DNA of 64,000 bases from Exiguobacterium sp. Leaf196 (GTDB lineage: Bacteria; Bacillota; Bacilli; Exiguobacteriales; Exiguobacteriaceae): NCBI RefSeq assembly GCF_001423965.1, contig NZ_LMPV01000008.1, forward strand, positions 62,001 to 126,000. Direction: 5' to 3'. The notes below the pieces were generated by a model. The model saw nothing but the letters and a program-made list of their open reading frames with translations. It did no database searches and was not told the origin of the DNA. How positions within the stretch are numbered: the first letter of the stretch is position 1; every line of letters begins with the position of its first letter. Shown here piece by piece: positions 33,033 through 41,447 of the stretch. A program made the position numbers and the translations under genes.

Positions 33033-33311
33033 CTCATTTCATCCTCCATTCGTTATTATAACAATTAAGTTATTCACGTTATGAAAAGAAGTAAAACACA
33101 TCCATACACTTCTACCAAACATATTGCTCAAAATCAGTCAGTCAAGCGGGTTTTAAAGAACTTTAAACCAGGAATTTAACCAATATAATGCTATAAAAAT
33201 GAGTGGGATCGTTCTTTTTTAGAAGGACGATTGAAACAAGCGCTTGATGAAACCTTTGCCTCTTCACGTTCGTAATAAAAGCAAGAACTTTAGAAGAAGG
33301 GAGGGATGGAA

Positions 33312-33794
33312 GTGACAATTTTATTATGGAGTCTAATCGTCGTGTGTTTTCTCGTCGCTTTTGCAGGACTCGTATATCCGATCATCCCAAGTGCGCCGAT
33401 TTTAGTAGTAGGCTTTTTGATTTATGGATTCGGATTCGGTTTCTCTGAATTATCAATTAGTTTTTGGGTGATTCAAGCGATTTTCATCATTCTCTTGTTC
33501 ACACTGGATTATCTCGTCAGCGCCTACACTGTTGATCGACGGGGAGGATCTCAAGCGGCTAAAATCGCGACGACAGTGGGATTGATTGCTGGACCGTTTA
33601 TTTTACCAGGAATCGGACTATTGATTTTCCCGTTCGTCTTTGCCATCTTGACGGAAAAAATCATTAGTAAAAAAACATGGCAAACAGCCGTTTCAGTAGG
33701 GATCGGTACGGTTCTCGGTATCTTATCAAGCGCGTTGTTAAAGGGAATCGCGATGTTGCTCATGATTGTAATCTTCATCCTATACGTGGTCTGA
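33312..33794 (+). CDS. DUF456 family membrane protein
   Basis: A 160-aa protein with four to five helices. The DUF456 family pattern is visible: LVGFAGLVYPIIPSAP-like start (CFLVAFAGLVYPIIPSAPIL), LDYLVSAYTVDRRGGSQAA and AGPFILPGIGLLIFPF. Function unknown. The ATG at 33306 directly touches AGGGAGGG, so the GTG at 33312 (spacing 6) is the better start. Confidence 0.8.
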   Translation: MTILLWSLIVVCFLVAFAGLVYPIIPSAPILVVGFLIYGFGFGFSELSISFWVIQAIFIILLFTLDYLVSAYTVDRRGGSQAAKIATTVGLIAGPFILPGIGLLIFPFVFAILTEKIISKKTWQTAVSVGIGTVLGILSSALLKGIAMLLMIVIFILYVV

Positions 33795-33865
33795 CCGATT
33801 GAAATCGTGTCTTCAAGTACACATTTTGCAAAAGTTCCGTTATAGTATGAATATGAAAAAGTAAG

Positions 33866-33895
33866 GAAGCTTTGAAAGAATAAAGCTTCTTTTTG
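33866..33895 (+). terminator. Terminator after the DUF456 gene or leader attenuator
   Basis: GAAGCTTT pairs with AAAGCTTC over 8 nt, followed by five T residues. It stands 100 bases before the next start, so it could also act in that gene's leader. Confidence 0.65.
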
Positions 33896-33905
33896 CTGTA
33901 AACGA

Positions 33906-33968
33906 CCAGATGCCTTTGCATCTGGCTTTATATTAATGGAGGTGAATCCCCTTTCTTCGGGGAAACGA
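33906..33968 (+). promoter_or_regulatory. Leader with hairpin between ribosome site and start codon
   Basis: A hairpin CCAGATGC-CTT-GCATCTGG (33906-33925) precedes a full GGAGGTGA ribosome site (33939-33946). TCCCC/GGGGA then forms a hairpin (33947-33964) that ends 4 bases before a TTG. Folding would bring the distant ribosome site into reach of the TTG. Confidence 0.45.
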
Positions 33969-35324
33969 TTGGACAGTACACACTCAATGGAGACATTCGA
34001 CACGACGACGATCATTATTCGACTACTCGTCATTGCACTACTCATCATTTTAACCGCTTTTTTTGTTGCCGCCGAATTTTCGGTCGTCAAAATGCGAATG
34101 TCTCGAATCGATCAGTTGATTACAGAAGGAAGCAAGACTGCGAAAGTAGCGAAAAGGCTGCTTGAGAATTTGGATTATTATTTATCAGCCTGTCAACTTG
34201 GAATTACCGTGACAGCGCTTGGTCTCGGGTGGTTAGGAGAATCGACGGTAGGTGCGATTCTCAGTATGTTGTTCGAAGAAATCGACATCCCAAACTCCGT
34301 TTCGACGATCATTTCGTTCGTCCTTGCATTCTCAATTGTAACGTTTCTTCATGTCGTGCTTGGAGAACTAGCTCCTAAGTCCTTGGCTATTCAAAAGACG
34401 GAAGCCATCACGATGTTACTCGCACCACCGCTTTATTGGTTCGGTAAGGTCATGAAACCTTTCATTTGGACATTGAACGGTTCAGCCCGGGTCATTCTTC
34501 GTTTGTTTGGTGTTGAACCTGCTGGTCACGAAGAAGTTCACTCGGAAGAAGAAATTAAAATCATCATGACGCAGAGTTACAAGAGTGGAGAAATCAACCA
34601 GACCGAACTTTCCTACATGCAAAATATCTTCTCGTTCGATGAGCGGATCGCGAAAGACATCATGTTACCGCGGACAGATTTAATCACGATTTCGAACGAT
34701 GCATCGATGGAGGACATTATTCGTCTCGTTGAAGAGTATCAGTTCACACGTTATCCGGTAGCGGAAGAAGGAGATAAGGATAAAATCCTTGGCTTCATCA
34801 ATGCAAAACAATTATTTACGGACCATATGGCGAACAAAGGGAAAGCATTAAGTTATTACATCCATAACTTGCCGATCGTATCCGAGTATTCACCGCTTCA
34901 AGACGCGATGCTGAAGATGCAGGTGGAACGGACGCCAATGGCACTCGTCATTGATGAATACGGAGGGACAGCTGGTGTCATCACGATGGAAGACATATTG
35001 GAGGAAATCGTCGGAGAAATCCGAGACGAATTCGATAAAGATGAGAAAGCGGATATCGAACAGATTCATGAGCGATTATACCGGATTTCAGGTCGTGTCT
35101 TAATTGATGACTTAAATGAACGCTTTAACCTAGGTATTGAAGAAGAAGATATTGATACGATTGGTGGTTGGGTCATGGCACAGGATACAGAAGTATCAAG
35201 TGGTCAAGAATTCCGCTATCAAGCGTATACGATCAAGGTCATGGAAGTCGATAACCACCAAGTGAAGTCGATTTATCTTCAATTGCCTGATCAAGAAGAA
35301 GTTGCAACAGAGGATATCGGATAA
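33969..35324 (+). CDS. CNNM/CBS-domain membrane protein (hemolysin C/CorC family)
   Basis: About 451 aa: an N-terminal CNNM (DUF21) domain with three to four helices (about 8-190, [23 protein letters not shown]), a paired CBS module (about 205-330, [10 protein letters not shown] and [22 protein letters not shown]) and a CorC_HlyC domain (about 345-430). Members are linked to Mg2+ or other cation export. The start is uncertain: TTG 33969, ATG 33987 and ATG 33936 are all in frame. I favour 33969 because a ribosome site and hairpin point to it. Confidence 0.85.
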   Translation: MDSTHSMETFDTTTIIIRLLVIALLIILTAFFVAAEFSVVKMRMSRIDQLITEGSKTAKVAKRLLENLDYYLSACQLGITVTALGLGWLGESTVGAILSMLFEEIDIPNSVSTIISFVLAFSIVTFLHVVLGELAPKSLAIQKTEAITMLLAPPLYWFGKVMKPFIWTLNGSARVILRLFGVEPAGHEEVHSEEEIKIIMTQSYKSGEINQTELSYMQNIFSFDERIAKDIMLPRTDLITISNDASMEDIIRLVEEYQFTRYPVAEEGDKDKILGFINAKQLFTDHMANKGKALSYYIHNLPIVSEYSPLQDAMLKMQVERTPMALVIDEYGGTAGVITMEDILEEIVGEIRDEFDKDEKADIEQIHERLYRISGRVLIDDLNERFNLGIEEEDIDTIGGWVMAQDTEVSSGQEFRYQAYTIKVMEVDNHQVKSIYLQLPDQEEVATEDIG

Positions 35325-35337
35325 AATAGCAAAATCA

Positions 35338-35372
35338 AAAGACGATGGACATTAAGTTCATCGTCTTTTTTC
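35338..35372 (+). terminator. Terminator of the CNNM/CBS gene
   Basis: AAAGACGATG pairs with CATCGTCTTT around a short loop, followed by T residues. Confidence 0.8.
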
Positions 35373-35500
35373 GTTATTGAAAGAATGGCAGGGTAAAGGG
35401 ATTGAACACTCCTTGTGTTTATCTCCGCCAGCGACGGGTATTACTGTTTATGTGGCAAAAAAGTCTTTTTTTAATTCAACAGGAAAAGGGGTTTTCTATC

Positions 35501-35935
35501 ATGTCAAACGTCATTCTTACTTCACGCGCATCTGCAGTCGGTGGTCGCGACGGGAAAGTCGCTTCAGATGATAACGTCATTAATCTTGATTTAGTCATGC
35601 CTGGAACAAAAGGCAAAGAAGACATTCCGACATCAAACCCGGAACAGTTATTCGCAGCAGGATATGCCGCTTGTTTTGATGGTGCCTACAATTTGATGGC
35701 GCGCCAAGCGAAAAAACGAGTCGAGACGCGGACGAATTCAGAAGTCAGCCTCTTACAGGACGAAGCGGATAACGGTGTGAAAATTGCGGCGAAACTCGTC
35801 GTCGAAGTCGTTGGGGTATCGCAAGAAGAAGCAGAAGAACTACTTGAGAAGACACACAATTTCTGCCCGTATTCAAAAGCGACTCGTGGCAACATCGATG
35901 TTGACCTTTCTGTTAAAGTCGTCGATTCGTTATAA
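35501..35935 (+). CDS. ohr: Organic hydroperoxide resistance protein, Ohr
   Basis: A 144-aa OsmC/Ohr peroxidase that reduces organic hydroperoxides with thiols. Both redox cysteines are visible: Cys58 in AACFDGAYN and Cys122 in NFCPYSKATRGN, together with TSNPEQLFAAGYA. AAAAGGGG lies about 9 bases before the ATG at 35501. A longer frame from 35402 lacks support. No OhrR gene or clear OhrR box is adjacent. It may be co-transcribed with the small charged protein 26 bases downstream. Confidence 0.92.
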   Translation: MSNVILTSRASAVGGRDGKVASDDNVINLDLVMPGTKGKEDIPTSNPEQLFAAGYAACFDGAYNLMARQAKKRVETRTNSEVSLLQDEADNGVKIAAKLVVEVVGVSQEEAEELLEKTHNFCPYSKATRGNIDVDLSVKVVDSL

Positions 35936-35961
35936 GAATACATCCTTAAGGAGGGTTTTCG

Positions 35962-36135
35962 ATGGCACCAAAAGAAACCGATCGTCCAAATGAAAAATTG
36001 GAAGATGAACGGGATCGTCTGTCTGATAAAGAACGGAAACTGACAGAGGAGCAGCAGAAGGAAATCCTAAAAGGGAAAAACGAGATGCCAGATGATCCGG
36101 TTTCTCCACGAGATCGCGGAGAAGATCCGATTTAA
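35962..36135 (+). CDS. Small highly charged protein, unknown function
   Basis: A 57-aa frame starting MAPKETDRPNEKLEDERD and ending SPRDRGEDPI. More than half of the residues are charged, there is no hydrophobic segment, and it is probably helical or disordered. I do not recognise the family. AAGGAGGG lies about 8 bases before the ATG. It fills the space between ohr and the DJ-1 gene with 26-27 base gaps, so it is probably a real operon member with a stress-related role by association only. Confidence 0.7.
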   Translation: MAPKETDRPNEKLEDERDRLSDKERKLTEEQQKEILKGKNEMPDDPVSPRDRGEDPI

Positions 36136-36162
36136 ATTCAAATAACTTGGGAGATGAATCAC

Positions 36163-36675
36163 ATGTCTAAAAAAGTAGCAGTCGTACTCGCCGATCATTT
36201 TGAAGATGTAGAATTCACTGGACCGGTTGATGCGTTAAAAGAAGCGGGGCACGACATTACTGTCATTGGTGCCAAAAAAGGTGCAGAGCTTGTTGGTAAA
36301 CAGGAAGATGCAAAAGTAACCGTTGATCTCTCAATTGATGAGACATCGGCGGCAGACTATGATGCCCTTTTGATACCAGGTGGATTTTCACCAGATTTAC
36401 TACGCGAAGATGAGCGTTTCGTCTCATTCGTCGAAGAATTCGATATGTCAAAAAAACCGATCTTCTCGATCTGTCATGGACCTCAGTTGATGATTAACGC
36501 CAAAATCGTTAAAGGAAGAAAAATGACAGGTTATAAATCAATTCGCATCGACCTAGAAAATGCTGGAGTAGATTTCGCGGACGAAGAAGTCGTCGTTGAT
36601 GATAATTTTATCTCAAGTCGACAACCGGATGACATTCCTGCATTCAATCGAGAAATCGTTGCAAAACTCGGCTAA
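36163..36675 (+). CDS. DJ-1/PfpI family protein (YfkM-like general stress protein)
   Basis: A 170-aa DJ-1/PfpI superfamily protein, type 1 glutamine amidotransferase-like. The nucleophile elbow SICHGPQ places Cys104, with acid partner Glu14 in DHFEDVEF and ALLIPGGFSPD as the oxyanion loop. Relatives act as deglycase-, protease- or chaperone-like stress proteins. The ATG at 36163 follows GGGAG by 9 bases; an ATG at 36154 lies too close to it. It ends in a bidirectional terminator and probably belongs to the ohr transcript. Confidence 0.88.
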   Translation: MSKKVAVVLADHFEDVEFTGPVDALKEAGHDITVIGAKKGAELVGKQEDAKVTVDLSIDETSAADYDALLIPGGFSPDLLREDERFVSFVEEFDMSKKPIFSICHGPQLMINAKIVKGRKMTGYKSIRIDLENAGVDFADEEVVVDDNFISSRQPDDIPAFNREIVAKLG

Positions 36676-36687
36676 TCGTATAAAACA

Positions 36688-36724
36688 AAAATCAGCACTG
36701 CGTTGTCGCAGTGCTGATTTTTTT
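36688..36724. terminator. Bidirectional terminator
   Basis: AAAATCAGCACTGCG pairs perfectly with CGCAGTGCTGATTTT over TTGT, T run on plus, A run on minus. It touches the stop codon of the convergent gene. Confidence 0.9.
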
Positions 36725-37133
36725 ATGAGTTCTCTGGATAATCACAGAGTTCCGTGATAACCCCATGTGAATGACGAGGGTTCATATAAATCAGTCGTCG
36801 TCCAAACGGCGTCGTTCGATACGTATCTTCTAAAAATGTTAAGCCTTGTTGTTTTGCTTCGGCGATTGCTTGATCTAAATCATCAACACGGTAGGCAATG
36901 TGATGGACTCCTTTTCCACGTTGTTTTAAAAAACGAGCGATTGGACTATCCTGGCTAGTTGGTGTCAACAGCTCGATATGCGCATCATCGAACTCGATGA
37001 CGGCGATGTTGGAAGCGACACCAGGTGCGGGGTTTGAGTACTCTTTTGTTAATGTTCCACCAAGTACTTTTGTATAAAATGAGATTGCTTCTTGCATATC
37101 GCGAACGGCGATGCCGGTATGATCTAGTTTCAT
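36723..37133 (-). CDS. VOC family protein, methylmalonyl-CoA epimerase-like
   Basis: A 136-aa vicinal-oxygen-chelate protein. The metal ligands fit the epimerase pattern: His in MKLDHTGIAVRD, Glu in DDAHIELLTP, His in GVHHIAYRVDDL and a final Glu in VITELCDYP. Methylmalonyl-CoA epimerase is the closest family I recognise, but no methylmalonyl-CoA mutase gene is nearby, so a related lyase is possible. The ATG at 37133 follows GGAGGG by 9 bases. Confidence 0.78.
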   Translation of the reverse strand: MKLDHTGIAVRDMQEAISFYTKVLGGTLTKEYSNPAPGVASNIAVIEFDDAHIELLTPTSQDSPIARFLKQRGKGVHHIAYRVDDLDQAIAEAKQQGLTFLEDTYRTTPFGRRLIYMNPRHSHGVITELCDYPENS

Positions 37134-37243
37134 CTGATGTTTCCCTCCATTCGCTTCAGTTTCCCAAAAATGAATCAAAGTTGCAATGGGAAGCTGTTTT
37201 CCATCATTTTCTATTACATAGAAGAGGAACAATTTATTTAAAA

Positions 37244-37288
37244 TGAAATATCACTGAAATATTATGGAAGAGGAATGAATGCTATAAT
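37244..37288 (+). promoter_or_regulatory. WalR-like box and extended -10 promoter of the first M23 gene
   Basis: TGAAAT-N5-TGAAAT (37244-37260) is a direct repeat with the 11-bp period of WalR boxes (consensus TGTWAH-N5-TGTWAH, one mismatch per half). A 22-bp gap leads to TATAAT (37283-37288) preceded by TGC. No good -35 is seen, as expected for an activated promoter. Confidence 0.6.
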
Positions 37289-37397
37289 CAAAAACGTTCC
37301 TATAAATAAGAAAAACTATTATAGAATTTAATTTTAACGTAACTGTTATTCCATATAATTCATCGACATACTACTAGAGAAAAAGAGGGAATACTAC

Positions 37398-38873
37398 ATG
37401 AAAAAAACGTTCGCGTCGCTCATCGTTTCCGCACTAGTTCTTTCATCAGCACCTCATTTTGCAGCAGCTGACGATTTAAGTGAACAGAAAGCTAAAAACG
37501 AACAACAGCAACAAGACAATGCTAAAAAACAAAAAAACTTAGAGTCTTCCGTTAATCAGGAGGGTCAAAAAATTTCTAAGACGCAACAAGAAGTCAATCG
37601 ATTAGACGAAGCCTTGAATGAAAAGATCTTTGCTGTCGAAACGAAAGATCGTCAAATTAAGGCGACGGAACGAGAAATCGCTCAACTTGGAAAGGAAATC
37701 GAAAAGTATAAAGCGAAATTAAAACGCCAAGAAAAACTACTTGGGGATCGTCTTCGTGTCATGCAAGAAAATGACGGGAACTCGATTAAATGGGAAGAAG
37801 TCATTTTTGGGGCAAAAAACGTCGGTGACCTCGTTAGCCGTGTCATGGCCGGAAAATCGATTTCAAAGCAAGATGATAAAATGATCACGGATTATCAAAA
37901 TACGCAAAAGCAATTAGCGGATGCACAACAAGAAGTGAAAGACAAGAAAGCACAATTGGTTGTTGAAAAGCAAGAATTGAAACGCCAACAAGCAGAACTT
38001 GAATCGCAATTAAAAGAGCGAAACAAACGCTTAAAAGAATTACGTAAGAAAAAAGAGAAATTTGAAACACAATTGATGGATGCAAAAGAAGTCCAGCAAA
38101 TTCTGATTGCTCAAGAAAAAGCGATTGCAGCTGAAAAGGCAGCACGTGAACGTGAAGCACGTATCGAAAAAGAGCGTCAAGCTCAAGCAGCACGTGAAGC
38201 AAAAGCGCGAGCAGAAGCTGAAGCAGCTCAAGCAGCGGCTCAAAAAGAAGCTGAGCAACAAGCAGCTAAAGAAGCAGCGGCTCAGCAGGCAGCACAAGAG
38301 AAAGCGTCGCAAGCCGCGAAACCTTCTGGTTCGACGAAACAATCGACTCCAAAAGCATCTACACCTGCGCCAGCACCAGCTGCGCCAGCACCAGCTGCGC
38401 CAGCACCAGCTGCGCCAACACCGTCAGCACCTGCGACACCTAAACCGTCACCATCATCCGGTGGTCTGTTCATCCATCCAACGGTTGGGGCTGTCACGCA
38501 AGGCTATGGCTCAGCAGGTGGAGAAAACGGTTATACGTTCCATAACGGGATCGACTTTGGTGGTCCGGTTGGAACTCCAATCGTTGCAGCTGCAACAGGA
38601 ACAGTCATTACAGCATCAGGTGGTGGTCCTTACGGAAACCACATCATGATTGCTCACCAATTAAACGGTAAAACGTACACAACATTGTATGCTCATATGA
38701 GCGCACTCAATGCTCACGCAGGTCAACGCGTCAGTCAAGGTGAACAAATCGGTTTACGTGGAAGTACTGGGAATTCAACTGGTCCACACTTACACTTTGA
38801 AATCCACGTCGGTGGATACAGCTATAGTGCAACTGGTCCAGCTAGCTCAGTGAACCCAATGACGATGTTTTAA
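37398..38873 (+). CDS. Secreted M23 peptidoglycan hydrolase with PcsB/CwlO-like coiled coil (first copy)
   Basis: A 491-aa secreted hydrolase. Signal peptide ends at about 24 (PHFAAA). A long coiled coil of the PcsB/CwlO type (about 25-245) contains the segment RLRVMQENDGNSIKWEEVIFG. An Ala/Glu/Lys-rich helix (245-315) and an Ala/Pro repeat linker (PAPAAPAPAAPAPAAP, about 325-355) follow. The LytM/M23 domain (about 365-491) has zinc ligands in HNGIDFG and HLHFE. Such coiled coils dock on FtsEX in relatives. GAGGGA lies 9 bases before the ATG. A paralogue lies directly downstream. Confidence 0.9.
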   Translation: MKKTFASLIVSALVLSSAPHFAAADDLSEQKAKNEQQQQDNAKKQKNLESSVNQEGQKISKTQQEVNRLDEALNEKIFAVETKDRQIKATEREIAQLGKEIEKYKAKLKRQEKLLGDRLRVMQENDGNSIKWEEVIFGAKNVGDLVSRVMAGKSISKQDDKMITDYQNTQKQLADAQQEVKDKKAQLVVEKQELKRQQAELESQLKERNKRLKELRKKKEKFETQLMDAKEVQQILIAQEKAIAAEKAAREREARIEKERQAQAAREAKARAEAEAAQAAAQKEAEQQAAKEAAAQQAAQEKASQAAKPSGSTKQSTPKASTPAPAPAAPAPAAPAPAAPTPSAPATPKPSPSSGGLFIHPTVGAVTQGYGSAGGENGYTFHNGIDFGGPVGTPIVAAATGTVITASGGGPYGNHIMIAHQLNGKTYTTLYAHMSALNAHAGQRVSQGEQIGLRGSTGNSTGPHLHFEIHVGGYSYSATGPASSVNPMTMF

Positions 38874-38879
38874 ACAGTA

Positions 38880-38913
38880 AAGAATCGTTGCTTATGCAGC
38901 GGTTCTTTTTTTG
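38880..38913 (+). terminator. Terminator of the first M23 gene
   Basis: AGAATCGTTGC pairs with GCAGCGGTTCT (one wobble) over 4 nt, then seven T residues. Confidence 0.85.
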
Positions 38914-38960
38914 CGATTTTCAAAAAATAAATGATTATATTACAAAAAAACGTTTTCATT

Positions 38961-39005
38961 TGAAATGTAAATGAAATTTTTTTGAAACGATTAGGGTGCT
39001 ATAAT
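38961..39005 (+). promoter_or_regulatory. WalR-like box and extended -10 promoter of the second M23 gene
   Basis: TGAAAT-N5-TGAAAT (38961-38977), a 22-bp gap and TATAAT (39000-39005) preceded by TGC: the same repeat, spacing and -10 type as in front of the first gene. Confidence 0.6.
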
Positions 39006-39075
39006 CTATTTCAGATATGAGAGAAACTTGAATACTATAATAAAATATGAAAAACATAAGTGAGGAAAACGATAT

Positions 39076-40353
39076 ATGCTAAAAAAACTAATTTCTACCA
39101 TTGTTTTAGGAGCATTACTTATAACAGGAACACAACCAATTGCAGCAGCAACGATCAAAGAAAAAAAGGCTGAAAATGCCGCAGAACAACGTAAATTAGA
39201 AAAAGCAATTAAAAAACAAGAGTCGAAAATTTCGAAAGAACAACGTCAAATCAATCGAATCGATGCAGCGATCAACGAAAAGATTTTTCAGATTTCCGAA
39301 AAAAATAAACAAATCGAGAAATTGAATTTGCGAATCGATGAATTAAAAGCGGACATCGTTCGCTACGAAGAGATGTTGAAAAAACAAGAAGAACTACTCG
39401 GTGATCGTCTACGTGTCTTCCAAGAAAACGATGGAAACTCAATCAAATGGGAAGAAGTCATTTTTGGATCGAAGGATTTAGGTGATTTATTTAGTCGTGT
39501 CATGGCAGGGAAAAAAATCGCGGAGCAAGATGATAAAATGATTTCGGATTACATCGCAACCCAACAAAAGCTAGCGGAAGCAAAACAAGCGCTCGTTGAA
39601 AAAAAGGCGGAGCAGGTTGAAGAGAAGAAAACATTAATCGAACAAAAAAAAGCGTTGAAAGTTCAAATGAAAGAACGCAGTGCTACGCTTAAAAAATTAC
39701 GAAAAGGTAAGACGAAGTTTACGACAGAACTTCTAGACGCGAAAGAACTACAAACCACACTTGAAGCTCAAGAACGTGCGATTGCGGCAGCGAAAGCAGC
39801 AGCTAAAGTAGCGGCTGAAAGAGCAGCAGCCGAGAAAGCAGCAGCTGAAAAAGCCGCTAAAGCGAATGCTCAAGCAGCAAAACAAGCAGGTAAGAGTTCA
39901 GAATCACCTACTTCAGTTGCCCCACCCGTTGTTTCGAGCGGTGGGAAATTCGTTCGTCCATCTTCTGGTGGCGTATCACAAGGGTTTGGACCAGCAAGCG
40001 GTGCGAACGGCTATACGTTCCATAATGGTGTCGATTTCAGTGGTTCGGTCGGCTCACCAATCGTCGCAGCAGCAGCTGGAACGGTCATTACAGCTTCAGG
40101 TGGTGGGCCTTATGGAAATCACGTCATGATTACTCACTTCCTTGACGGGAAAGTCTATACGACAGTCTACGCTCATATGAGTTCATTATCTGTTCATGCA
40201 GGACAAACAGTTTCTCAAGGTCAGCAAGTTGGAACACTTGGTAGTACTGGGAATTCAACAGGACCACACTTGCATTTCGAACTACATGTCGGAGGCTATC
40301 AGTACAGTGCCTCTTCTCCTCTGAATGCAGTTAATCCATTAGCATACCTATAA
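39076..40353 (+). CDS. Secreted M23 peptidoglycan hydrolase with PcsB/CwlO-like coiled coil (second copy)
   Basis: A 425-aa paralogue of the preceding gene. It has a signal peptide to about 25 (PIAAA), a coiled coil (about 26-235) with the near-identical block RLRVFQENDGNSIKWEEVIFG, an Ala-rich helix (235-280) and a short Ser/Pro linker without the Ala-Pro repeats. The M23 domain (about 295-425) has HNGVDFS and HLHFE. The paralogues are most alike in the mid-coiled-coil block and the catalytic domain. GTGAGGAAA lies about 9 bases before the ATG. It has its own promoter and terminator, so both genes are separately expressed. Confidence 0.9.
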   Translation: MLKKLISTIVLGALLITGTQPIAAATIKEKKAENAAEQRKLEKAIKKQESKISKEQRQINRIDAAINEKIFQISEKNKQIEKLNLRIDELKADIVRYEEMLKKQEELLGDRLRVFQENDGNSIKWEEVIFGSKDLGDLFSRVMAGKKIAEQDDKMISDYIATQQKLAEAKQALVEKKAEQVEEKKTLIEQKKALKVQMKERSATLKKLRKGKTKFTTELLDAKELQTTLEAQERAIAAAKAAAKVAAERAAAEKAAAEKAAKANAQAAKQAGKSSESPTSVAPPVVSSGGKFVRPSSGGVSQGFGPASGANGYTFHNGVDFSGSVGSPIVAAAAGTVITASGGGPYGNHVMITHFLDGKVYTTVYAHMSSLSVHAGQTVSQGQQVGTLGSTGNSTGPHLHFELHVGGYQYSASSPLNAVNPLAYL

Positions 40354-40356
40354 TTC

Positions 40357-40381
40357 AAAACGAGCTTCGGCTCGTTTTTTT
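40357..40381 (+). terminator. Terminator of the second M23 gene
   Basis: AAAACGAGC-TTCG-GCTCGTTTT with a T run. Confidence 0.9.
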
Positions 40382-40422
40382 CTTGCCGCTATGCTACAGT
40401 TAAGGCGAAATGAATACTTGAG

Positions 40423-40516
40423 CAACTAGGGGAGCTGGAGGAATCCGGCTGAGAGGAAAACCAATCTGTTTTCGACCCTATTACCTGAACTGGATAATAC
40501 CAGCGTAGGAAAGTTG
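40423..40516 (+). promoter_or_regulatory. TPP riboswitch (THI element)
   Basis: The conserved parts are all present: ACTAGGGGAGC, CGGCTGAGAGG, GACCC, ACCTGAACTGGATAATACCA and GCGTAGGAAAGT, closed by CAACT/AGTTG. It controls the thiD-thiM-thiE operon and should lower expression when thiamine pyrophosphate is plentiful. Confidence 0.96.
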
Positions 40517-40558
40517 AGCCGAACGGATACCGAAATGGTTGGATAACGATTTCGTATA

Positions 40559-40597
40559 GCGTCGACTGCTTTTTTACAGCGGTCGACGCTTTTTTTG
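40559..40597 (+). terminator. Expression-platform terminator of the TPP riboswitch
   Basis: GCGTCGACTGCT pairs with AGCGGTCGACGC over 7 nt and is followed by eight T residues, before the thiD ribosome site. It is the likely off-switch. Confidence 0.85.
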
Positions 40598-40643
40598 TCG
40601 GTAACAACTCCCTTACATTGCTCGATGGAAAGGTGAGAAAAAT

Positions 40644-41447
40644 ATGAAACATGTATTGACGATTGCGGGATCTGACTCCGGTGGTGGAGCTGGAATTCAG
40701 GCAGATTTAAAGACATTTTCGGCATTGGGCGTTTATGGGATGAGTGTTTTGACGGCGGTAACGGCTCAAAATACACTGGGCGTTCAAGCAGTAGAAGAGT
40801 TATCATCGGAAATCGTTGATGCCCAATTAGCTTCAATCTTTTCAGATATTCGTGTGGATGCTATCAAAATCGGTATGGTCTCGAATGCACAAACGATTCA
40901 CGTCATTGCAACACATCTTCGCAAACAGACAGTTCCGATCATACTAGACCCTGTCATGGTCGCAAAAGGCGGGCATGCCCTATTGCGGACGGAGGCAGAG
41001 GAAGCACTAATCGCGGAGTTACTGCCACTTGCGACACTCGTCACACCAAATTTACCGGAAGCAGAGCGCTTAACAGGGCAGTCAGTTACTAATCTAGAGG
41101 AGATGCGACTGGCGATGCATCAGTTGGCTATGAAGACTGGAGCCGTCTTGCTAAAAGGTGGACATCTACCGGGAGCTGCCACGGATTTATTATGGGACGG
41201 GCAAGAGGAATACCGTTTCACATCAGATCGGTTAGATAATCAACATACTCATGGAACAGGCTGTACCTTATCTGCAGCGATTGCGGCACGGATGGCACTT
41301 GGAGAAGCTTTACCGGACAGTGTACGTCAGGCCAAGAAGTATGTTACAGAGGCGATTCGTCATGGATTTGCTCTCGGACAAGGGATTGGACCGACACATC
41401 ATTTTCATTCACTTTGGAGGGATACACATGTTTACGACCATTCTTAA
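40644..41447 (+). CDS. thiD: Hydroxymethylpyrimidine/phosphomethylpyrimidine kinase
   Basis: A 267-aa ribokinase-fold enzyme that phosphorylates HMP and HMP-phosphate for thiamine synthesis. Motifs: AGSDSGGGAGIQADLKTF (substrate-binding N-terminus), DPVMVAKGGHALL, TPNLPEAERLTG and the anion-hole HTHGTGCTLSAAIAA with the catalytic Cys/Asp region. AAAGGTGAG precedes the ATG. First gene of the operon behind the TPP riboswitch. Its end overlaps thiM by 20 bases. Confidence 0.95.
   Translation: MKHVLTIAGSDSGGGAGIQADLKTFSALGVYGMSVLTAVTAQNTLGVQAVEELSSEIVDAQLASIFSDIRVDAIKIGMVSNAQTIHVIATHLRKQTVPIILDPVMVAKGGHALLRTEAEEALIAELLPLATLVTPNLPEAERLTGQSVTNLEEMRLAMHQLAMKTGAVLLKGGHLPGAATDLLWDGQEEYRFTSDRLDNQHTHGTGCTLSAAIAARMALGEALPDSVRQAKKYVTEAIRHGFALGQGIGPTHHFHSLWRDTHVYDHS

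Noticed and set aside
38107-38649. A 180-codon frame rich in Lys, Gln and His within the first M23 gene
   Set aside because: It is the +1 frame of the Ala/Glu/Lys-rich coiled coil and linker; the composition is a product of the repeats.
41251-41427. Extended thiM start inside thiD
   Set aside because: The extra 59 residues are thiD sequence in another frame; the ATG at 41428 has GGAGG at the right distance and matches the usual ThiM N-terminus.
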